A DNA stretch of 64,000 nt from AP-16 sp963755055 (GTDB taxonomy: Bacteria; Pseudomonadota; Alphaproteobacteria; Rhizobiales; Xanthobacteraceae), in assembly GCA_963755055.1 (NCBI GenBank), contig CAVWIS010000017.1, positions 186,001 through 250,000 of the forward strand, given 5' to 3'. A program made the position numbers and the translations under genes. The notes beneath the pieces were generated by a model, which searched no databases, was not told the origin of the DNA, and was given only the letters and a program-made list of their open reading frames with translations. Of this stretch, positions 1 through 8,940 are shown piece after piece. Every line of letters starts with the position of its first letter. Position 1 is the first letter of the stretch.

Positions 1-263
1 GGTCCGATCTCGGCATGTTGATCCAGACCGTGATGCTGCTGGCGCGCGCCCACGGCCTGCATTGCTGCGCCCAGGAAGCCTGGACCCGCTGGTACAAGAC
101 GGTGTCCGCCTTTCTCGACGTGGCGGAGAACGAGATGGTGTTCTGCGGGATGGCGCTTGGCTACGGCGACGATGCAGCGCCGATCAATTCCTGGCGCTCG
201 CCGCGCGAGCCGCTCGACACGTTCGCGACCTTCCAGGGCTTTGACGGCGCGGATCGGACCTGA
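1..263 (+). CDS. Nitroreductase family protein, C-terminal part
   Basis: This is the 3' end of a gene that starts before the window; the first complete codon is at base 3. The visible ~86 residues carry an LLARAHGL helix and a FCGMALGYGD turn followed by APIN, typical of the C-terminal region of FMN-dependent nitroreductases that reduce nitro groups or quinones with NAD(P)H. The last residues pass through a W-R-S-P-R-E-P segment, as in many family members. The FMN-binding N-terminus is not visible, so the substrate cannot be inferred. It points the same way as the PepSY gene but is probably a separate unit. Confidence 0.75.
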   Translation, partial: SDLGMLIQTVMLLARAHGLHCCAQEAWTRWYKTVSAFLDVAENEMVFCGMALGYGDDAAPINSWRSPREPLDTFATFQGFDGADRT

Positions 264-311
264 CGGCATCCGTTCATTCGAGGTTCACCGGATGCAACCT
301 ATAGCGCCGCC

Positions 312-629
312 ATGGCCCTCCCGAGACATGCTGCCGTGCTGGCGGTCATTTTCGCCGTCGCGCCGCTGCGGCCGGTGGCCGCGGACGAGCAGCATCGCTG
401 TCTCGACCCCGAGCAGCGCCGCGCCGCCATCGCGGGCCATCAGGCGATCCCGCTGACCAAGGCGATCCGCGCCGTGCGGGCCCACCATGTGGTCGGCGAC
501 ATCGTCAATGCCCGGCTGTGCGAGCAGGGCAAGGGGCTGGTCTACGTGCTGACAGTGCTCGGCCGCGATGGCAAAGTGATGCGCGCCAGCGTAGATGGAG
601 CGTCGGGAGCCTTTTTGCGCGCGCGCTAG
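312..629 (+). CDS. Small exported PepSY-like protein
   Basis: The 105-residue product has a hydrophobic signal segment (about residues 8-24, ending P-V-A-A-D) and a mature domain that resembles a single PepSY domain (G-H-Q-A-I-P-L-T-K-A near residue 43, then a V-L-G-R-D-G-K-V repeat near 83). PepSY proteins are periplasmic and often sit next to PhoP/PhoQ-type two-component systems, exactly as here, where the response regulator follows after a repeat-containing spacer. A role in modulating or being controlled by that sensor is inference. The start ATG gives a good signal peptide. Confidence 0.6.
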   Translation: MALPRHAAVLAVIFAVAPLRPVAADEQHRCLDPEQRRAAIAGHQAIPLTKAIRAVRAHHVVGDIVNARLCEQGKGLVYVLTVLGRDGKVMRASVDGASGAFLRAR

Positions 630-630
630 C

Positions 631-737
631 GCGTGGTCCGGCGAAGTGGTTACCGGTTCGCCGACAAGACCATGCGCCAGTCCGCGCATGGTCCGGCGAA
701 GTGGTTACCGGTTCGCCGACAAGACCATGCGCCAGTC
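631..737 (+). repeat. Two tandem palindromic repeat units (REP-like)
   Basis: A 49-base sequence at 634-682 is repeated exactly at 689-737. Each unit is bounded by inverted ends: GCGTGGTC at 631-638 against GACCATGCGC at 668-677, and GCGCATGGTC at 684-693 against GACCATGCGC at 723-732. The centre contains TCCGGCGAAGTGG and CCGGTTCGCCG. Related copies occur at 2798-2820 (half) and 12099-12143. The pair sits directly upstream of the response regulator ribosome-binding site (GGAGG at 744-748). It could form hairpins in the transcript between the PepSY gene and the regulator. Confidence 0.9.
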
Positions 738-752
738 TGAAATGGAGGATCG

Positions 753-1424
753 ATGCGTCTCCTGGTGGTCGAGGACGATCCCGACCTCAATCGTCAGCTC
801 GCCACCGCGCTCGGCGATGCGGGCTACGTGGTCGATCGGGCGTTCGACGGCGAGGAGGGGCATTTTCTCGGCGAGACCGAGCCCTATGACGCGGTGATCC
901 TCGACATCGGCCTGCCGAAGATGGACGGGCTGTCCGTGCTCGAGGCCTGGCGGCGCGCCGGGCGCAGCATGCCGGTGCTGCTGCTCACCGCCCGCGACCG
1001 CTGGAGCGACAAGGTGCAGGGTTTCGATGCCGGCGCCGACGACTACGTGCCGAAACCGTTCCATCTCGAGGAGGTGCTCGCCAGGGTGCGGGCGCTGCTG
1101 CGCCGCTCGACCGGGCACGCCCAGAGCGAGTTCAATTGCGGCCCGGTCCGCCTCGACACCCGCACCGGCCGGGTGACGGTCGACGGCAACCCGGTCAAGC
1201 TCACCTCGCACGAATACCGCCTGCTCGCCTATCTGATGCATCATGCCGGCCGCGTGGTCTCGCGCACCGAGCTCGTCGAGCACCTGTACGACCAGGATTT
1301 CGACCGCGACTCCAACACCATCGAGGTCTTCGTCGGCCGCGTGCGCAAGAAGCTCGGCGTCGAGGTGATCCAGACGGTTCGCGGGCTCGGCTACCTGCTG
1401 GCCACGCCGGGCGATGCGCGCTAA
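753..1424 (+). CDS. OmpR/PhoP-type response regulator
   Basis: This 223-residue protein has a receiver domain (about 1-115) with the acidic pair D8/D9, phosphoacceptor D51 in A-V-I-L-D-I-G-L-P, T79 and K101 in Y-V-P-K-P-F. It is followed by an OmpR-type winged helix (about 128-220) with L-T-S-H-E-Y-R-L-L and the closing V-R-G-L-G-Y-L-L strand. It is therefore a DNA-binding transcription regulator controlled by phosphorylation. A GGAGG lies 4 bases before the ATG. The 3' end overlaps the sensor kinase start by 11 bases, so the two are translationally coupled. The combination resembles PhoP/PhoQ pairs; the regulon is unknown. Confidence 0.93.
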   Translation: MRLLVVEDDPDLNRQLATALGDAGYVVDRAFDGEEGHFLGETEPYDAVILDIGLPKMDGLSVLEAWRRAGRSMPVLLLTARDRWSDKVQGFDAGADDYVPKPFHLEEVLARVRALLRRSTGHAQSEFNCGPVRLDTRTGRVTVDGNPVKLTSHEYRLLAYLMHHAGRVVSRTELVEHLYDQDFDRDSNTIEVFVGRVRKKLGVEVIQTVRGLGYLLATPGDAR

Positions 1425-2790
1425 CTCGCTTGCGCTTCGCCTGTTTCTCACGGCGACGTCGTGGACCGTGGTCATTCTCCTGGTCACCGGGATCTCGCTG
1501 TCCACGCTCTACCGCCACGCCGTGGAGCGCGCCTTCGACCGCCGGCTCGGCGTCTATCTGAAGACGTTGGTCGCCGACGTCGCCTCGCCCGAGGAGAGCA
1601 GCGACAAGTTTCCCCAGTCGCTGGGCGAGCCGCTGTTCGAGCTGCCGCTGTCCGGCTGGTACTGGCAGGTCACCCGCACCGACCGCGACAAGCCGGAGGT
1701 GCGCTCGTCGCGCTCGCTGTGGGACGGCGGGCTGCCGCATCTGCAGGAACTCGGCATGCCGGAAGGCCTCGGCGGCTCGCGCGAGGGCTACGTGCAGGGC
1801 GCCGAAGACCAGCGCCTGCGCCTGATCGAGCGGCCGATCGATCTCGGCGAGGACGGGCGCTTCCTGGTGGCGGTGGCGGGCGATGCCGCCGAGATCGACG
1901 ACGAGATCCGCGCGTTCGACCAGGCGCTGGTCGCCACCTTCGGGGTGCTCGCCGCCGTGCTGCTGCTCACCACCATGTTCCAGGTGCGTTTCGGCCTGGC
2001 GCCGCTCGACCGCATCTCGAAAAGCCTTGCGGCGATCCGCTCCGGCGCCGCCGAACGCCTGCAGGGAACCTTTCCCGACGAGATCGCGCCGCTCGCCCGC
2101 GAGACCAATGCGCTGATCGACGCCAACCGCGAGATCGTCGAGCGCGCCCGCACGCATGTGGGCAATCTCGCGCACGCCCTGAAGACGCCGCTCTCGGTCA
2201 TCGTCAACGAGGCGGCGACCCGCCCCGACGACCCGTTCGCCGCAAAAGTGCGCGAGCAGGCCGGCATCATGGGCGAGCAGGTGGCCCGCCATCTCGAGCG
2301 CGCCCGGCTCGCCGCCGGCCTCACCGCCGTCGGCACGGTCACCGAGGTCAAGCCGGTGGTGGTGGCGCTCGCCCGTACCATGGAGAAAATCTATCCCGAC
2401 CGCGGCATCGTCATCGACGTCGAGGTTCCCGACGGCACGCGCTTTCGCGGCGAGCGTCAGGATCTCGAGGAGATGATCGGCAATCTCGTCGACAATGCCT
2501 GCAAATGGGCGCGATCGCGGGTCTCCGTCGAGGTGCCGGGCGAGCGTTCCGGCGAGGGCGATCGTCAGGTCTGCCTCATCGTCGACGACGACGGTCCCGG
2601 CCTTTCTCCCGCGGAGCGCGAGGAGGTCCAGGCGGCGCGCCGCGGCCGGCGGCTCGACGAGACCAAGCCGGGCTCCGGGCTCGGCCTCTCCATCGTGGTC
2701 GAGCTGGCGGCGCTCTACGGCGGCGAGCTCTCGCTCGGCACCGCGCCGATCGGCGGCCTGCGCGCCGAGCTGGTCCTCCCGGCCGCGTAG
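1414..2790 (+). CDS. PhoQ-like membrane sensor histidine kinase
   Basis: The 458-residue partner of the preceding regulator has two membrane segments (about 13-33 and 170-190) flanking a ~135-residue periplasmic sensor. A linker leads to a dimerisation domain with H254 in L-A-H-A-L-K-T-P-L, then an ATPase domain with the N box (N-L-V-D-N-A-C-K-W-A), a D-D-G-P-G G1 box and a G-S-G-L-G-L-S-I G2 box. The arrangement matches the PhoQ class of kinases, which typically respond to divalent cations, acid or cationic peptides; the signal here is not shown by sequence. All kinase motifs look intact. A palindromic repeat follows the stop codon. Confidence 0.9.
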   Translation: MRANSLALRLFLTATSWTVVILLVTGISLSTLYRHAVERAFDRRLGVYLKTLVADVASPEESSDKFPQSLGEPLFELPLSGWYWQVTRTDRDKPEVRSSRSLWDGGLPHLQELGMPEGLGGSREGYVQGAEDQRLRLIERPIDLGEDGRFLVAVAGDAAEIDDEIRAFDQALVATFGVLAAVLLLTTMFQVRFGLAPLDRISKSLAAIRSGAAERLQGTFPDEIAPLARETNALIDANREIVERARTHVGNLAHALKTPLSVIVNEAATRPDDPFAAKVREQAGIMGEQVARHLERARLAAGLTAVGTVTEVKPVVVALARTMEKIYPDRGIVIDVEVPDGTRFRGERQDLEEMIGNLVDNACKWARSRVSVEVPGERSGEGDRQVCLIVDDDGPGLSPAEREEVQAARRGRRLDETKPGSGLGLSIVVELAALYGGELSLGTAPIGGLRAELVLPAA

Positions 2791-2797
2791 GCGCGGG

Positions 2798-2924
2798 TTC
2801 CGGCGAAGTGGACGCAGGTTGGTCTTCCGTCATGGCCGTGCTCGTCACGGCCATCCACGTCTTGGCCAGGAATTGAAGGCATGGATGCGCGGGACAAGGC
2901 CAGGGACAAGGCCGCGCATGACGC
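2798..2924 (+). repeat. Half REP unit followed by composite palindromic repeat
   Basis: Bases 2798-2820 repeat the TTCCGGCGAAGTGGACGC half of the unit seen at 631-737 and 12099-12143. Next, the sequence from 2828 starts CGTCATGGCCG, forms a local hairpin (ATGGCCGTG 2832-2840 with CACGGCCAT 2846-2854), and ends with CGCATGACG near 2924, so the outer ends are also inverted. This GTCATGGCC...CATGACG architecture is a familiar intergenic repeat of Bradyrhizobiaceae and relatives. It lies between the sensor kinase and the lipoprotein gene and could act as a transcript-end hairpin. Confidence 0.75.
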
Positions 2925-3051
2925 CGTTCGATGCGGCCGGGATGTGCTTTCCGGAAGGGGCCAGAGTTTTGCCCTATTCGTCGCCGCAATGTAGGTTCGC
3001 GCCGCCGCGCTGGCGGGAAGATGCGAGGGTGCGCGGGTTTCGGGGCCAGGC

Positions 3052-3528
3052 ATGTCGCTGAGGAATCTTGTCGCCGTGGCGCTGGTCGGATCGGGCCTCT
3101 CGGCCTGCGCCAACGACCCGTCGGCTCCGAACCAGAACGCCGGCACCGCGTTCGGCGCCATCACCGGCGCCATCGCCGGCTCCTCGCTCGGCAGCAATAC
3201 CGGAAGCCGGGTGGCGGGCGCAGTCGCCGGCGGCGCGGTCGGCGGCATCCTCGGCGGCGCGATCGGCGCCTCGCTCGACGAGCAGGACCGCCAGCGCGCC
3301 TATGCGGCGCAGATGCAGGCGATCCAGTACGGCGATCCCGGCGCCCCGGTAGGCTGGCGCAGCCCGGAATCCGGCCGCTACGGCACCGTCGTCCCGGGCC
3401 CCGCCTACCAGTCGAACGGCATGAGCTGCCGGGAATATTCCCACACGATCTACATCGACGGCCGCCCGCAGACCGCGCGCGGCAGCGCCTGCCGAAACCC
3501 CGACGGCAGCTGGTCGCCGGTGGGGTGA
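3052..3528 (+). CDS. Glycine-zipper lipoprotein (17-kDa antigen-like)
   Basis: The 158-residue product starts with a short lipoprotein signal with lipobox L-S-A-C (lipidated C19). A glycine-rich membrane-associating segment follows (about 30-78) with repeated G-A-I-T-G-A-I-A-G and G-G-A-V-G-G-I-L-G-G-A-I-G motifs, the glycine-zipper 2TM pattern of the rickettsial 17-kDa surface antigen family. The C-terminal ~80 residues form a globular domain (S-C-R-E-Y... with a paired cysteine near the end). It should be anchored in the outer membrane. It is flanked by different pathways and probably has its own promoter. A second, much shorter glycine-zipper lipoprotein lies at 59494-59703. Confidence 0.85.
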   Translation: MSLRNLVAVALVGSGLSACANDPSAPNQNAGTAFGAITGAIAGSSLGSNTGSRVAGAVAGGAVGGILGGAIGASLDEQDRQRAYAAQMQAIQYGDPGAPVGWRSPESGRYGTVVPGPAYQSNGMSCREYSHTIYIDGRPQTARGSACRNPDGSWSPVG

Positions 3529-3639
3529 GCGGCGAATACGGCCGCGGGCGTTCGCGACCGGGATGCGCGCGGAGTTTATTCCCGCCATCCGATGTGACAC
3601 ATTCCGCCGTCCCTCGGCCTTCCCGCCCGCGAGCCCGCA

Positions 3640-4776
3640 TTGAGCTTCATCATCGGTACCGGCCTCACCGCGTTCGGCCGCCACGACGGCCGCGGCACGC
3701 TCGACCTGATGGGTGAGGCGGCCGCGGCGGCGCTGGCCGATGCCGACCTCGTCCGCCGCGAGGTCGATGCCGTCATCTGCGGCTATTCGACCACCATGCC
3801 GCATCTGATGCTGTCGACGGTTTTCTGTGAGCATTTCGGCCTCGCCCCGGCCTATGCCCACGCGGTGCAGCTCGGCGGCGCCACCGGGTTCGCCATGGCG
3901 ATGCTGGCCCACGAGCTCGCCGAGGCCGGTGTCGCCCGCAACGTGCTGGTCGTTGCCGGCGAGAACCGGCTGACCGGCCAGAGTCGCGACAGTGCCGTGC
4001 AGGCGCTCGCCCAGGTCGGCCATCCGCGCTACGAGGTGCCGCTGGGGCCGACCATTCCGGCCTATTACGCGCTCGTCGCCTCGCGCTACATGCACGAGCA
4101 TGGCGTCCGCGAAGAAGACCTCGCCGAGCTTGCGGTGCTGATGCGCCGGCATGCCGGCATGCATCCGGGCGCCCAGTTCCGCGAGCCGATCAGCGTCGCC
4201 GACGTGCTCGCCTCGAAGCCGATCGCATCGCCGCTGAAGATTCTCGACTGCTGTCCGGTGTCGGACGGCGGCGCCGCTTTCGTGGTGAGCCGCGAGCGCC
4301 GCGGCGCGCGCGGCGTCCGCATCCGCGGCTGCGGCCAAGCGCACACGCACCAGCATGTCAGCGCGGCGCCGAGCCTTACCGAGTTCGGCGGGCGCGCCGC
4401 CATGGAGCGGGCCTCTGCTGCGGCGAAGCTCGGCATTGCGGACGTGCGCTATGCGGCGATCTACGACAGTTTCACCATCACGCTGGCGATCCTGCTCGAG
4501 GAGCTCGGCTTCTGCCGCCGCGGCGAGGCCGGGGCGCGGGCGCGCGCCGGCAGCTTCGCGCCGGCCGGAGAGCTGCCGCTCAACACCCATGGCGGGCTCT
4601 TGTCCTATGGTCACTGCGGCGTCGGCGGCGCCATCGCGCACCTTGCCGAGACGTTTTGCCAGATGACCGGCGCCGCCGGCGCGCGGCAGGCACGCGACGC
4701 GTCCATTGCGCTGTTGCACGGCGACGGCGGCATCATGTCGTCGCATGTCAGCATTTTTCTCGAGCGCGTGAGCTGA
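3640..4776 (+). CDS. Thiolase-like protein (SCP2/Ltp2 type)
   Basis: The 378-residue protein aligns in outline with the SCP-x/lipid-transfer thiolase family: an F-I-I-G-T-G-L-T-A-F-G start, V-D-A-V-I-C-G, an A-I-Y-D-S-F-T-I-T segment, and a C-terminal G-G-L-L-S-Y-G-H-C-G-V-G-G loop. At the position of the usual nucleophilic cysteine it has L-G-G-A-T-G, so it probably does not do classical Claisen thiolysis. Members lacking that cysteine and paired with a DUF35 protein include retro-aldolases acting on CoA-thioester side chains (the steroid Ltp2 type). That fits the DUF35 gene 2 bases downstream. The start is TTG, chosen because it gives the conserved N-terminus. Confidence 0.8.
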   Translation: MSFIIGTGLTAFGRHDGRGTLDLMGEAAAAALADADLVRREVDAVICGYSTTMPHLMLSTVFCEHFGLAPAYAHAVQLGGATGFAMAMLAHELAEAGVARNVLVVAGENRLTGQSRDSAVQALAQVGHPRYEVPLGPTIPAYYALVASRYMHEHGVREEDLAELAVLMRRHAGMHPGAQFREPISVADVLASKPIASPLKILDCCPVSDGGAAFVVSRERRGARGVRIRGCGQAHTHQHVSAAPSLTEFGGRAAMERASAAAKLGIADVRYAAIYDSFTITLAILLEELGFCRRGEAGARARAGSFAPAGELPLNTHGGLLSYGHCGVGGAIAHLAETFCQMTGAAGARQARDASIALLHGDGGIMSSHVSIFLERVS

Positions 4777-4778
4777 TC

Positions 4779-5138
4779 ATGCAGCCGATCCGCGACTGGA
4801 CCGACGGCGCCGAGGCGATCTTTTATCAGTGCTGCCCGCAGTGCCGACACATCTGGTATTTCCGCCGCGGCTTCTGCCCGCATTGCGGGTCGCAGACGAT
4901 CGAGGACCGTCGCGCGTCGGGACGCGGCACCGTGCACGCGGTCACCCTGGTGACGCGGGCGCCGTCGGCGGAGCTGCGCGCGCATGCGCCCTATCTGGTG
5001 GTGCTGGTCGATGCCGAGGAGGGCTTTCGCCTGATGGGCCATGGCGAGCCGGATCTGCGCATCGGCGACGCGGTCGAGGCGACGTTCGTCCGCTTCGCCG
5101 ACCGGATGGTGCCGCGTTTTGTCCGCAGCGGCGGCTGA
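4779..5138 (+). CDS. Zn-ribbon OB-fold protein (DUF35), thiolase partner
   Basis: The 119-residue protein has an N-terminal zinc ribbon with two C-x2-C pairs (C-C-P-Q-C near residue 18 and C-P-H-C near 33) followed by a beta-rich OB-fold with G-R-G-T-V-H-A-V-T near 50 and G-D-A-V-E-A-T-F near 100. This is the DUF35 architecture. Such proteins form complexes with thiolase-like enzymes and help bind acyl-CoA or complete the active site. The gene starts two bases after the thiolase stop codon, so the pair is almost certainly co-translated. The exact substrate is not visible. Confidence 0.88.
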   Translation: MQPIRDWTDGAEAIFYQCCPQCRHIWYFRRGFCPHCGSQTIEDRRASGRGTVHAVTLVTRAPSAELRAHAPYLVVLVDAEEGFRLMGHGEPDLRIGDAVEATFVRFADRMVPRFVRSGG

Positions 5139-5158
5139 CAAGCTCGAGGAGAGACGGC

Positions 5159-5911
5159 ATGTTCGAATTGCATCACGCCTGGGCATCGAGCGCGTCGCGC
5201 CGCGTGCGGCTTTTTCTCGCCGAGAAGGGCGTCGCCTACGAAAGCCGCCTGGTCAGCATCGGTGCCTTCGAGCATCACACCGAGGAATATCTCAAGCTCA
5301 ATCCGAGCGGCGTCATTCCGGCGCTGGTGCACGACGGAAGGCCGATCGCCGAGAGCGGGGTGATCTGCGAGTACATCGACGACCTTTTTCCCGATCCGCC
5401 GCTGCGTCCGGCCGACCCTTACGAGCGCGCGCAGATGCGGCTGTGGGTCAAATATGCCGACGATCATTGCCTGCCCAATCTGATCGTGCACAACTGGAGC
5501 CAGCACCTGCAGCCGATCGCGCAAAAATGGTCGAACGAGGAGCTGGCGCAGCGCCTCGCGCGCACACCGACCAAACAGCGCCGCGAGTTCTGGCACCGCA
5601 TCGCGCGCAAGCCGTTCACCGACGAGGAGAAGCGCGACGCCCTCGACAACCTCGTCAAGGCGCTCGACCGCATGGAGGCGGCGATGGCACAGGCGTCATG
5701 GTTGACGGGGAAAACCTATTCGCTCGCCGACATCGCCATGGTGCCGTTCGTGCGCCGCATCGAGGAGCTGGCACCCGAGGCCTTGTCGCCGGCGCGCCGT
5801 CCCAAAGTGGCCGACTGGTGGGCGCGCATCCGCGCCCGCCCGGCCTATCCGGCGGCGCGCATCGGATCGTTTTCCGAGCAGGCGGCGAAGGACGACCCGG
5901 CGCCGAGGTGA
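5159..5911 (+). CDS. Glutathione S-transferase family protein
   Basis: The 250-residue protein has the GST thioredoxin-like N-domain (F-E-L-H-H-A-W-A-S-S-A-S-R-R-V-R start, N-P-S-G-V-I-P-A-L-V cis-proline loop near 52, then E-S-G-V-I-C-E-Y-I glutathione-binding motif) and an all-helical C-domain with S-L-A-D-I-A-M-V-P-F. A purine-rich GAGGAGAG lies upstream of the ATG. It follows the DUF35 gene by 20 bases and so may be in the same operon. GSTs in catabolic clusters often open rings, isomerise or dehalogenate intermediates; which applies here is unknown. The C-domain is about 30 residues longer than a minimal GST. Confidence 0.9.
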   Translation: MFELHHAWASSASRRVRLFLAEKGVAYESRLVSIGAFEHHTEEYLKLNPSGVIPALVHDGRPIAESGVICEYIDDLFPDPPLRPADPYERAQMRLWVKYADDHCLPNLIVHNWSQHLQPIAQKWSNEELAQRLARTPTKQRREFWHRIARKPFTDEEKRDALDNLVKALDRMEAAMAQASWLTGKTYSLADIAMVPFVRRIEELAPEALSPARRPKVADWWARIRARPAYPAARIGSFSEQAAKDDPAPR

Positions 5912-5918
5912 CGCAGCC

Positions 5919-6377
5919 CTACAGCACCTGGAACACCTGATAGCTCGGTCCGGTGGCGGAGCGCGAGCCGGTGGCGACCGAGCAGATGCCGTTCATCCAG
6001 GCGTATTTTTCCGAGCTGGTCTCGAAATAGGGCGTCGAGCGGAAATAGTAGAGGCTGGGGTCGACGGTCTCGCCCTTGTTGAGGCGATCGATCACGTCCT
6101 TGGGGCCGTGGCGAAAACCCTTGTAGGTCATGTAGATCAGCTGCTTGTCCTCGGTCTCCAGCGTCAGCCGCACGTCGAGCTGCAGCACCCCGTCGCGGCG
6201 CAAGAGCAGCCAGTCGCCGCCGCCCGGCAGCGTGTGGCCCTTGAGCTTCGGCCCCTCGAAGGTGCCGGACGCCACCTGGGCGATGCGGCGCCCGCCATAG
6301 GGGGTCTCGCCGAGGTTGACGATCGAGTGCACCTCGAGCGCTATCTTGAACAGAAACTCGGTCTTGATCTCCGGCAT
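5919..6377 (-). CDS. DUF3237 family protein
   Basis: The 152-residue protein starts M-P-E-I-K-T-E-F-L-F and shows the DUF3237 pattern: N-L-G-E-T-P-Y-G-G-R-R near residue 23, G-G-D-W-L-L-L-R-R-D-G near 55, L-E-T-E-D near 75 and Y-F-R-S-T-P-Y-F-E-T near 118. The family is a small beta-barrel found in catabolic clusters for aromatic and related compounds; its biochemical role is not established. It converges with the GST gene (stops 8 bases apart). The chosen ATG has a GGGAGGA ribosome-binding site 6 bases upstream; the open frame extends further, but without family similarity. Confidence 0.85.
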   Translation of the reverse strand: MPEIKTEFLFKIALEVHSIVNLGETPYGGRRIAQVASGTFEGPKLKGHTLPGGGDWLLLRRDGVLQLDVRLTLETEDKQLIYMTYKGFRHGPKDVIDRLNKGETVDPSLYYFRSTPYFETSSEKYAWMNGICSVATGSRSATGPSYQVFQVL

Positions 6378-6424
6378 GACGTCCTCCCGTGGATTGATTG
6401 TTGCGGCGATGCGCGGACCGATGC

Positions 6425-8919
6425 TCAGCGGGCCGGCGGCAAAGTGTCGGCGCACGCGATGGCGTCGGCCAGCTCCGATGGCGTGTGCTCTCCCGGGAGC
6501 GTGTTCGGAACCAGCCGGACCTCGCACAGATTGGCCCGGTGGGAGGGCGTGCCGCTGACCGGATCGCGGATCGTGGCATCGACCGTCCCGTTGAAGTTCG
6601 CGCCCTGGCGGCTGAACGGGTCATGGCCGGGGAGGCCGAGCTCCCGGCAGTCCTGCCACCAGCCGTGCTCGCCGACGACGACCCGGGGATCGAGCGCGTC
6701 GTTGAGACGGGCCCGCGCCCGCATGGCGCCGGCCGGTGTCTCCATCTCGACAAAGCTCCCGGCCGTGATGCCGCGCGCCGCCGCAGCGTCCGGATGCATC
6801 TCGATCTCCGGATGCGGCGCGCGCCTGCGCAGGCTCGGCAGGGCGCGGTGCTGGGTCTGGCAAAAGAGGGTCGGCTTGGCGCAGGTCAGCACCAGGGGGA
6901 AGCGGGCGGCGAGATCGGGCCGCGCCACCGGGCCGATCCGGGGCTCGACGAAGTCCGGCAGGGCCGCATAGCCGTGATCGAGAAACGTTTCCGACCACAG
7001 CTCGACCTTGCGCGACGGCGTGGCGAAACCGCGGGCGTTGCCTTGCGGGTCGAGTTCGGCGTGCTTGGCGTGACGCGTTTCCAGCGCGACCCGGATTCCG
7101 CCGGGCTCGGCGCGGAGCTGATCCAAACTCACGCCGCTCGGACCGAGCTGGTGGCGATAGGCGGCATCGACATCGCCGTGCCAAAAATCTGTTCCCAGGC
7201 CAAGCCGCATGGCGAGATCGAAGATGATATCGGTGTCGGAGCGGGCCTCTCCCGGCGGCGGCACGACGGCCTGACGGAGCTGGACCAGCGATTGCGCCTC
7301 GGTGTCTGATCTCGAACCCGATCTTCAACGCCTCGCGCTCGAAGCACGAGGCGACCGGCAGCACGATGTCGGCCAGTGCCGCCGTCGGCGTCATGAACAG
7401 ATCGGCATGGGCATAGAAATCCAATGCCGACAGTGCGGCGCGGCCACGGACCGGATCGGCCTGCGCCAGCAGCAGGTTGGTGCCGAACCCGATCAGTCCG
7501 CGCACCGGATAGGGGGAACCCTCGAGGACCGCCCGGTAGAAATCATGGGTGGAGACGCTGTTCCAGCGCGCCGGCCCGAGCGGGCGTTCGGCCAGCCCGA
7601 TCGCCGGGGCAAGGCCTTTTGCGGCCGGCAGGTCTTCTCCGGTCATCGTGGCGGCCGGTATGGCCGGCAGCAGCACGTTGCCGCCGGGAGCGTCGAAACT
7701 GCCGGTCAACGCATAGAGCAGCGCCATGCTCCGCGCCGTCTCGGTCGTGTTGGCGTGCTGCTCGTGCCCGCTCCACGCATAGTAGGAGACCGGCCGGGCG
7801 CTCCAGATCAGACGTGCGGCCTCCTCCAGCTTCTCCGGGGAAATCCAGCACGTCGCCTCGATCACCTCCGGCGGGTATTTTGCGCACAACGCCGCGTAGT
7901 GATCGAACACCGGCCGGCAGCTGATCGCGCCGTCGGCGGCCACGACATGGCATTCGCCGTCGAGCATGAGATGCCCGGTCGGTCCGTCATAACGGCCCGT
8001 CGCGGGATCGTAAGCGACCGGCCGATTGGCCTGCCGATCCCAGGCCAGATACCGGCGCCCGGATGTCCCCGGGGTCAGGTCGTTTTCGCGCAGCAGCCGC
8101 CCGGTGTCGCTGCGCACCAGCAGGGGACCATTGCTCCATTCGCGGATGAACGCCTTGTCGTACCATCCGCGCCGGATCATCAGGTTGGCGAGACCGAGCG
8201 CCAGCGCGCCGTCGGTCCCCGGACGCACGCGCAGCCAGACATCCGCCTTGTTGGCGAGGCCGGCATGGCGGGGATCGACCACGATCAGCTTCATGCCGCG
8301 CTTGAGCGCCGCGACCGTCGCGGTGGCATGGGTCAGTCGCGAGATGGAGGGATTGTAGCCCCACAGGATCAGGCATCCGGCGCGGGAAATATCCGCCATG
8401 GCGCCGCCGGCGCTGCCGGTGCCGACGCTGCCGATGCCGAACACGTAGCGGGTGGCAAAGCCGCGTCCCCAGCCGCACAGATCGAGCGGCCAGACCATGT
8501 TCGGCGTGCCGAACGCGTTCATCAGCCGGCGCACGAAGACGCTCGAATCCGCAATCGCCGTGGTCGACGGCGAGGATTGGCTGAAGGCGACGGCCTGCGG
8601 CCCGAACCGCTCCGCGATGCCGCGCATCGCGGCGGCGATCTCGTCGAGCGCCGCGTCCCAGGAGATCTCCTCCCAGCCCGGATCGGGATCGCCCTTCGGC
8701 CGCCGCCGCCGCAACGGCCGCGTCAGCCGGTCCCGGTGTCAGACGAGTTCCGGCGCGGCGCGACCCTTGGCGCAGATCGCAGCACCGGTCGGGTGCGCCG
8801 GGTCGGGGTCGAGCCGCGATGAAGCGCCCGTTCTCCACCGTGGCGATGGTGCCGCAGCGGGCGATGCAGAGGCCGCAATATCCGCGTATCCGCTGCACGG
8901 CCGGGACACTCGCCGTCAT
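6425..8919 (-). pseudogene. Molybdopterin oxidoreductase, broken by three lesions
   Basis: Read in pieces, this encodes a ~830-residue molybdopterin-dependent oxidoreductase of the DMSO-reductase superfamily: an N-terminal [4Fe-4S] segment (Y-C-G-L-C-x3-C-G, later A-I-C-A-K-G-R), the molybdopterin domains, and a C-terminal dinucleotide-binding domain ending near P-V-S-G-T-P-S-H-R-A-N. The frame breaks near 8812, an in-frame TGA lies at 8741-8739, and a second frameshift lies near 7305 (after G-F-E-I-R). Three independent lesions argue for real inactivation more than for a single read error. The start is M-T-A-S-V-P-A-V with GGAGG upstream and a sigma70-like promoter. The C-terminal tail has a relative at 46209-46345. 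Confidence 0.85.
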
Positions 8920-8940
8920 GGTTTTTCCTCCGGGACCAGG

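Noticed and set aside
2974..4746. Long minus-strand open frame of 590 codons antisense to the lipoprotein and thiolase genes
   Set aside because: Arginine/alanine-rich composition typical of GC-driven shadow frames; the plus-strand genes have clear family motifs.
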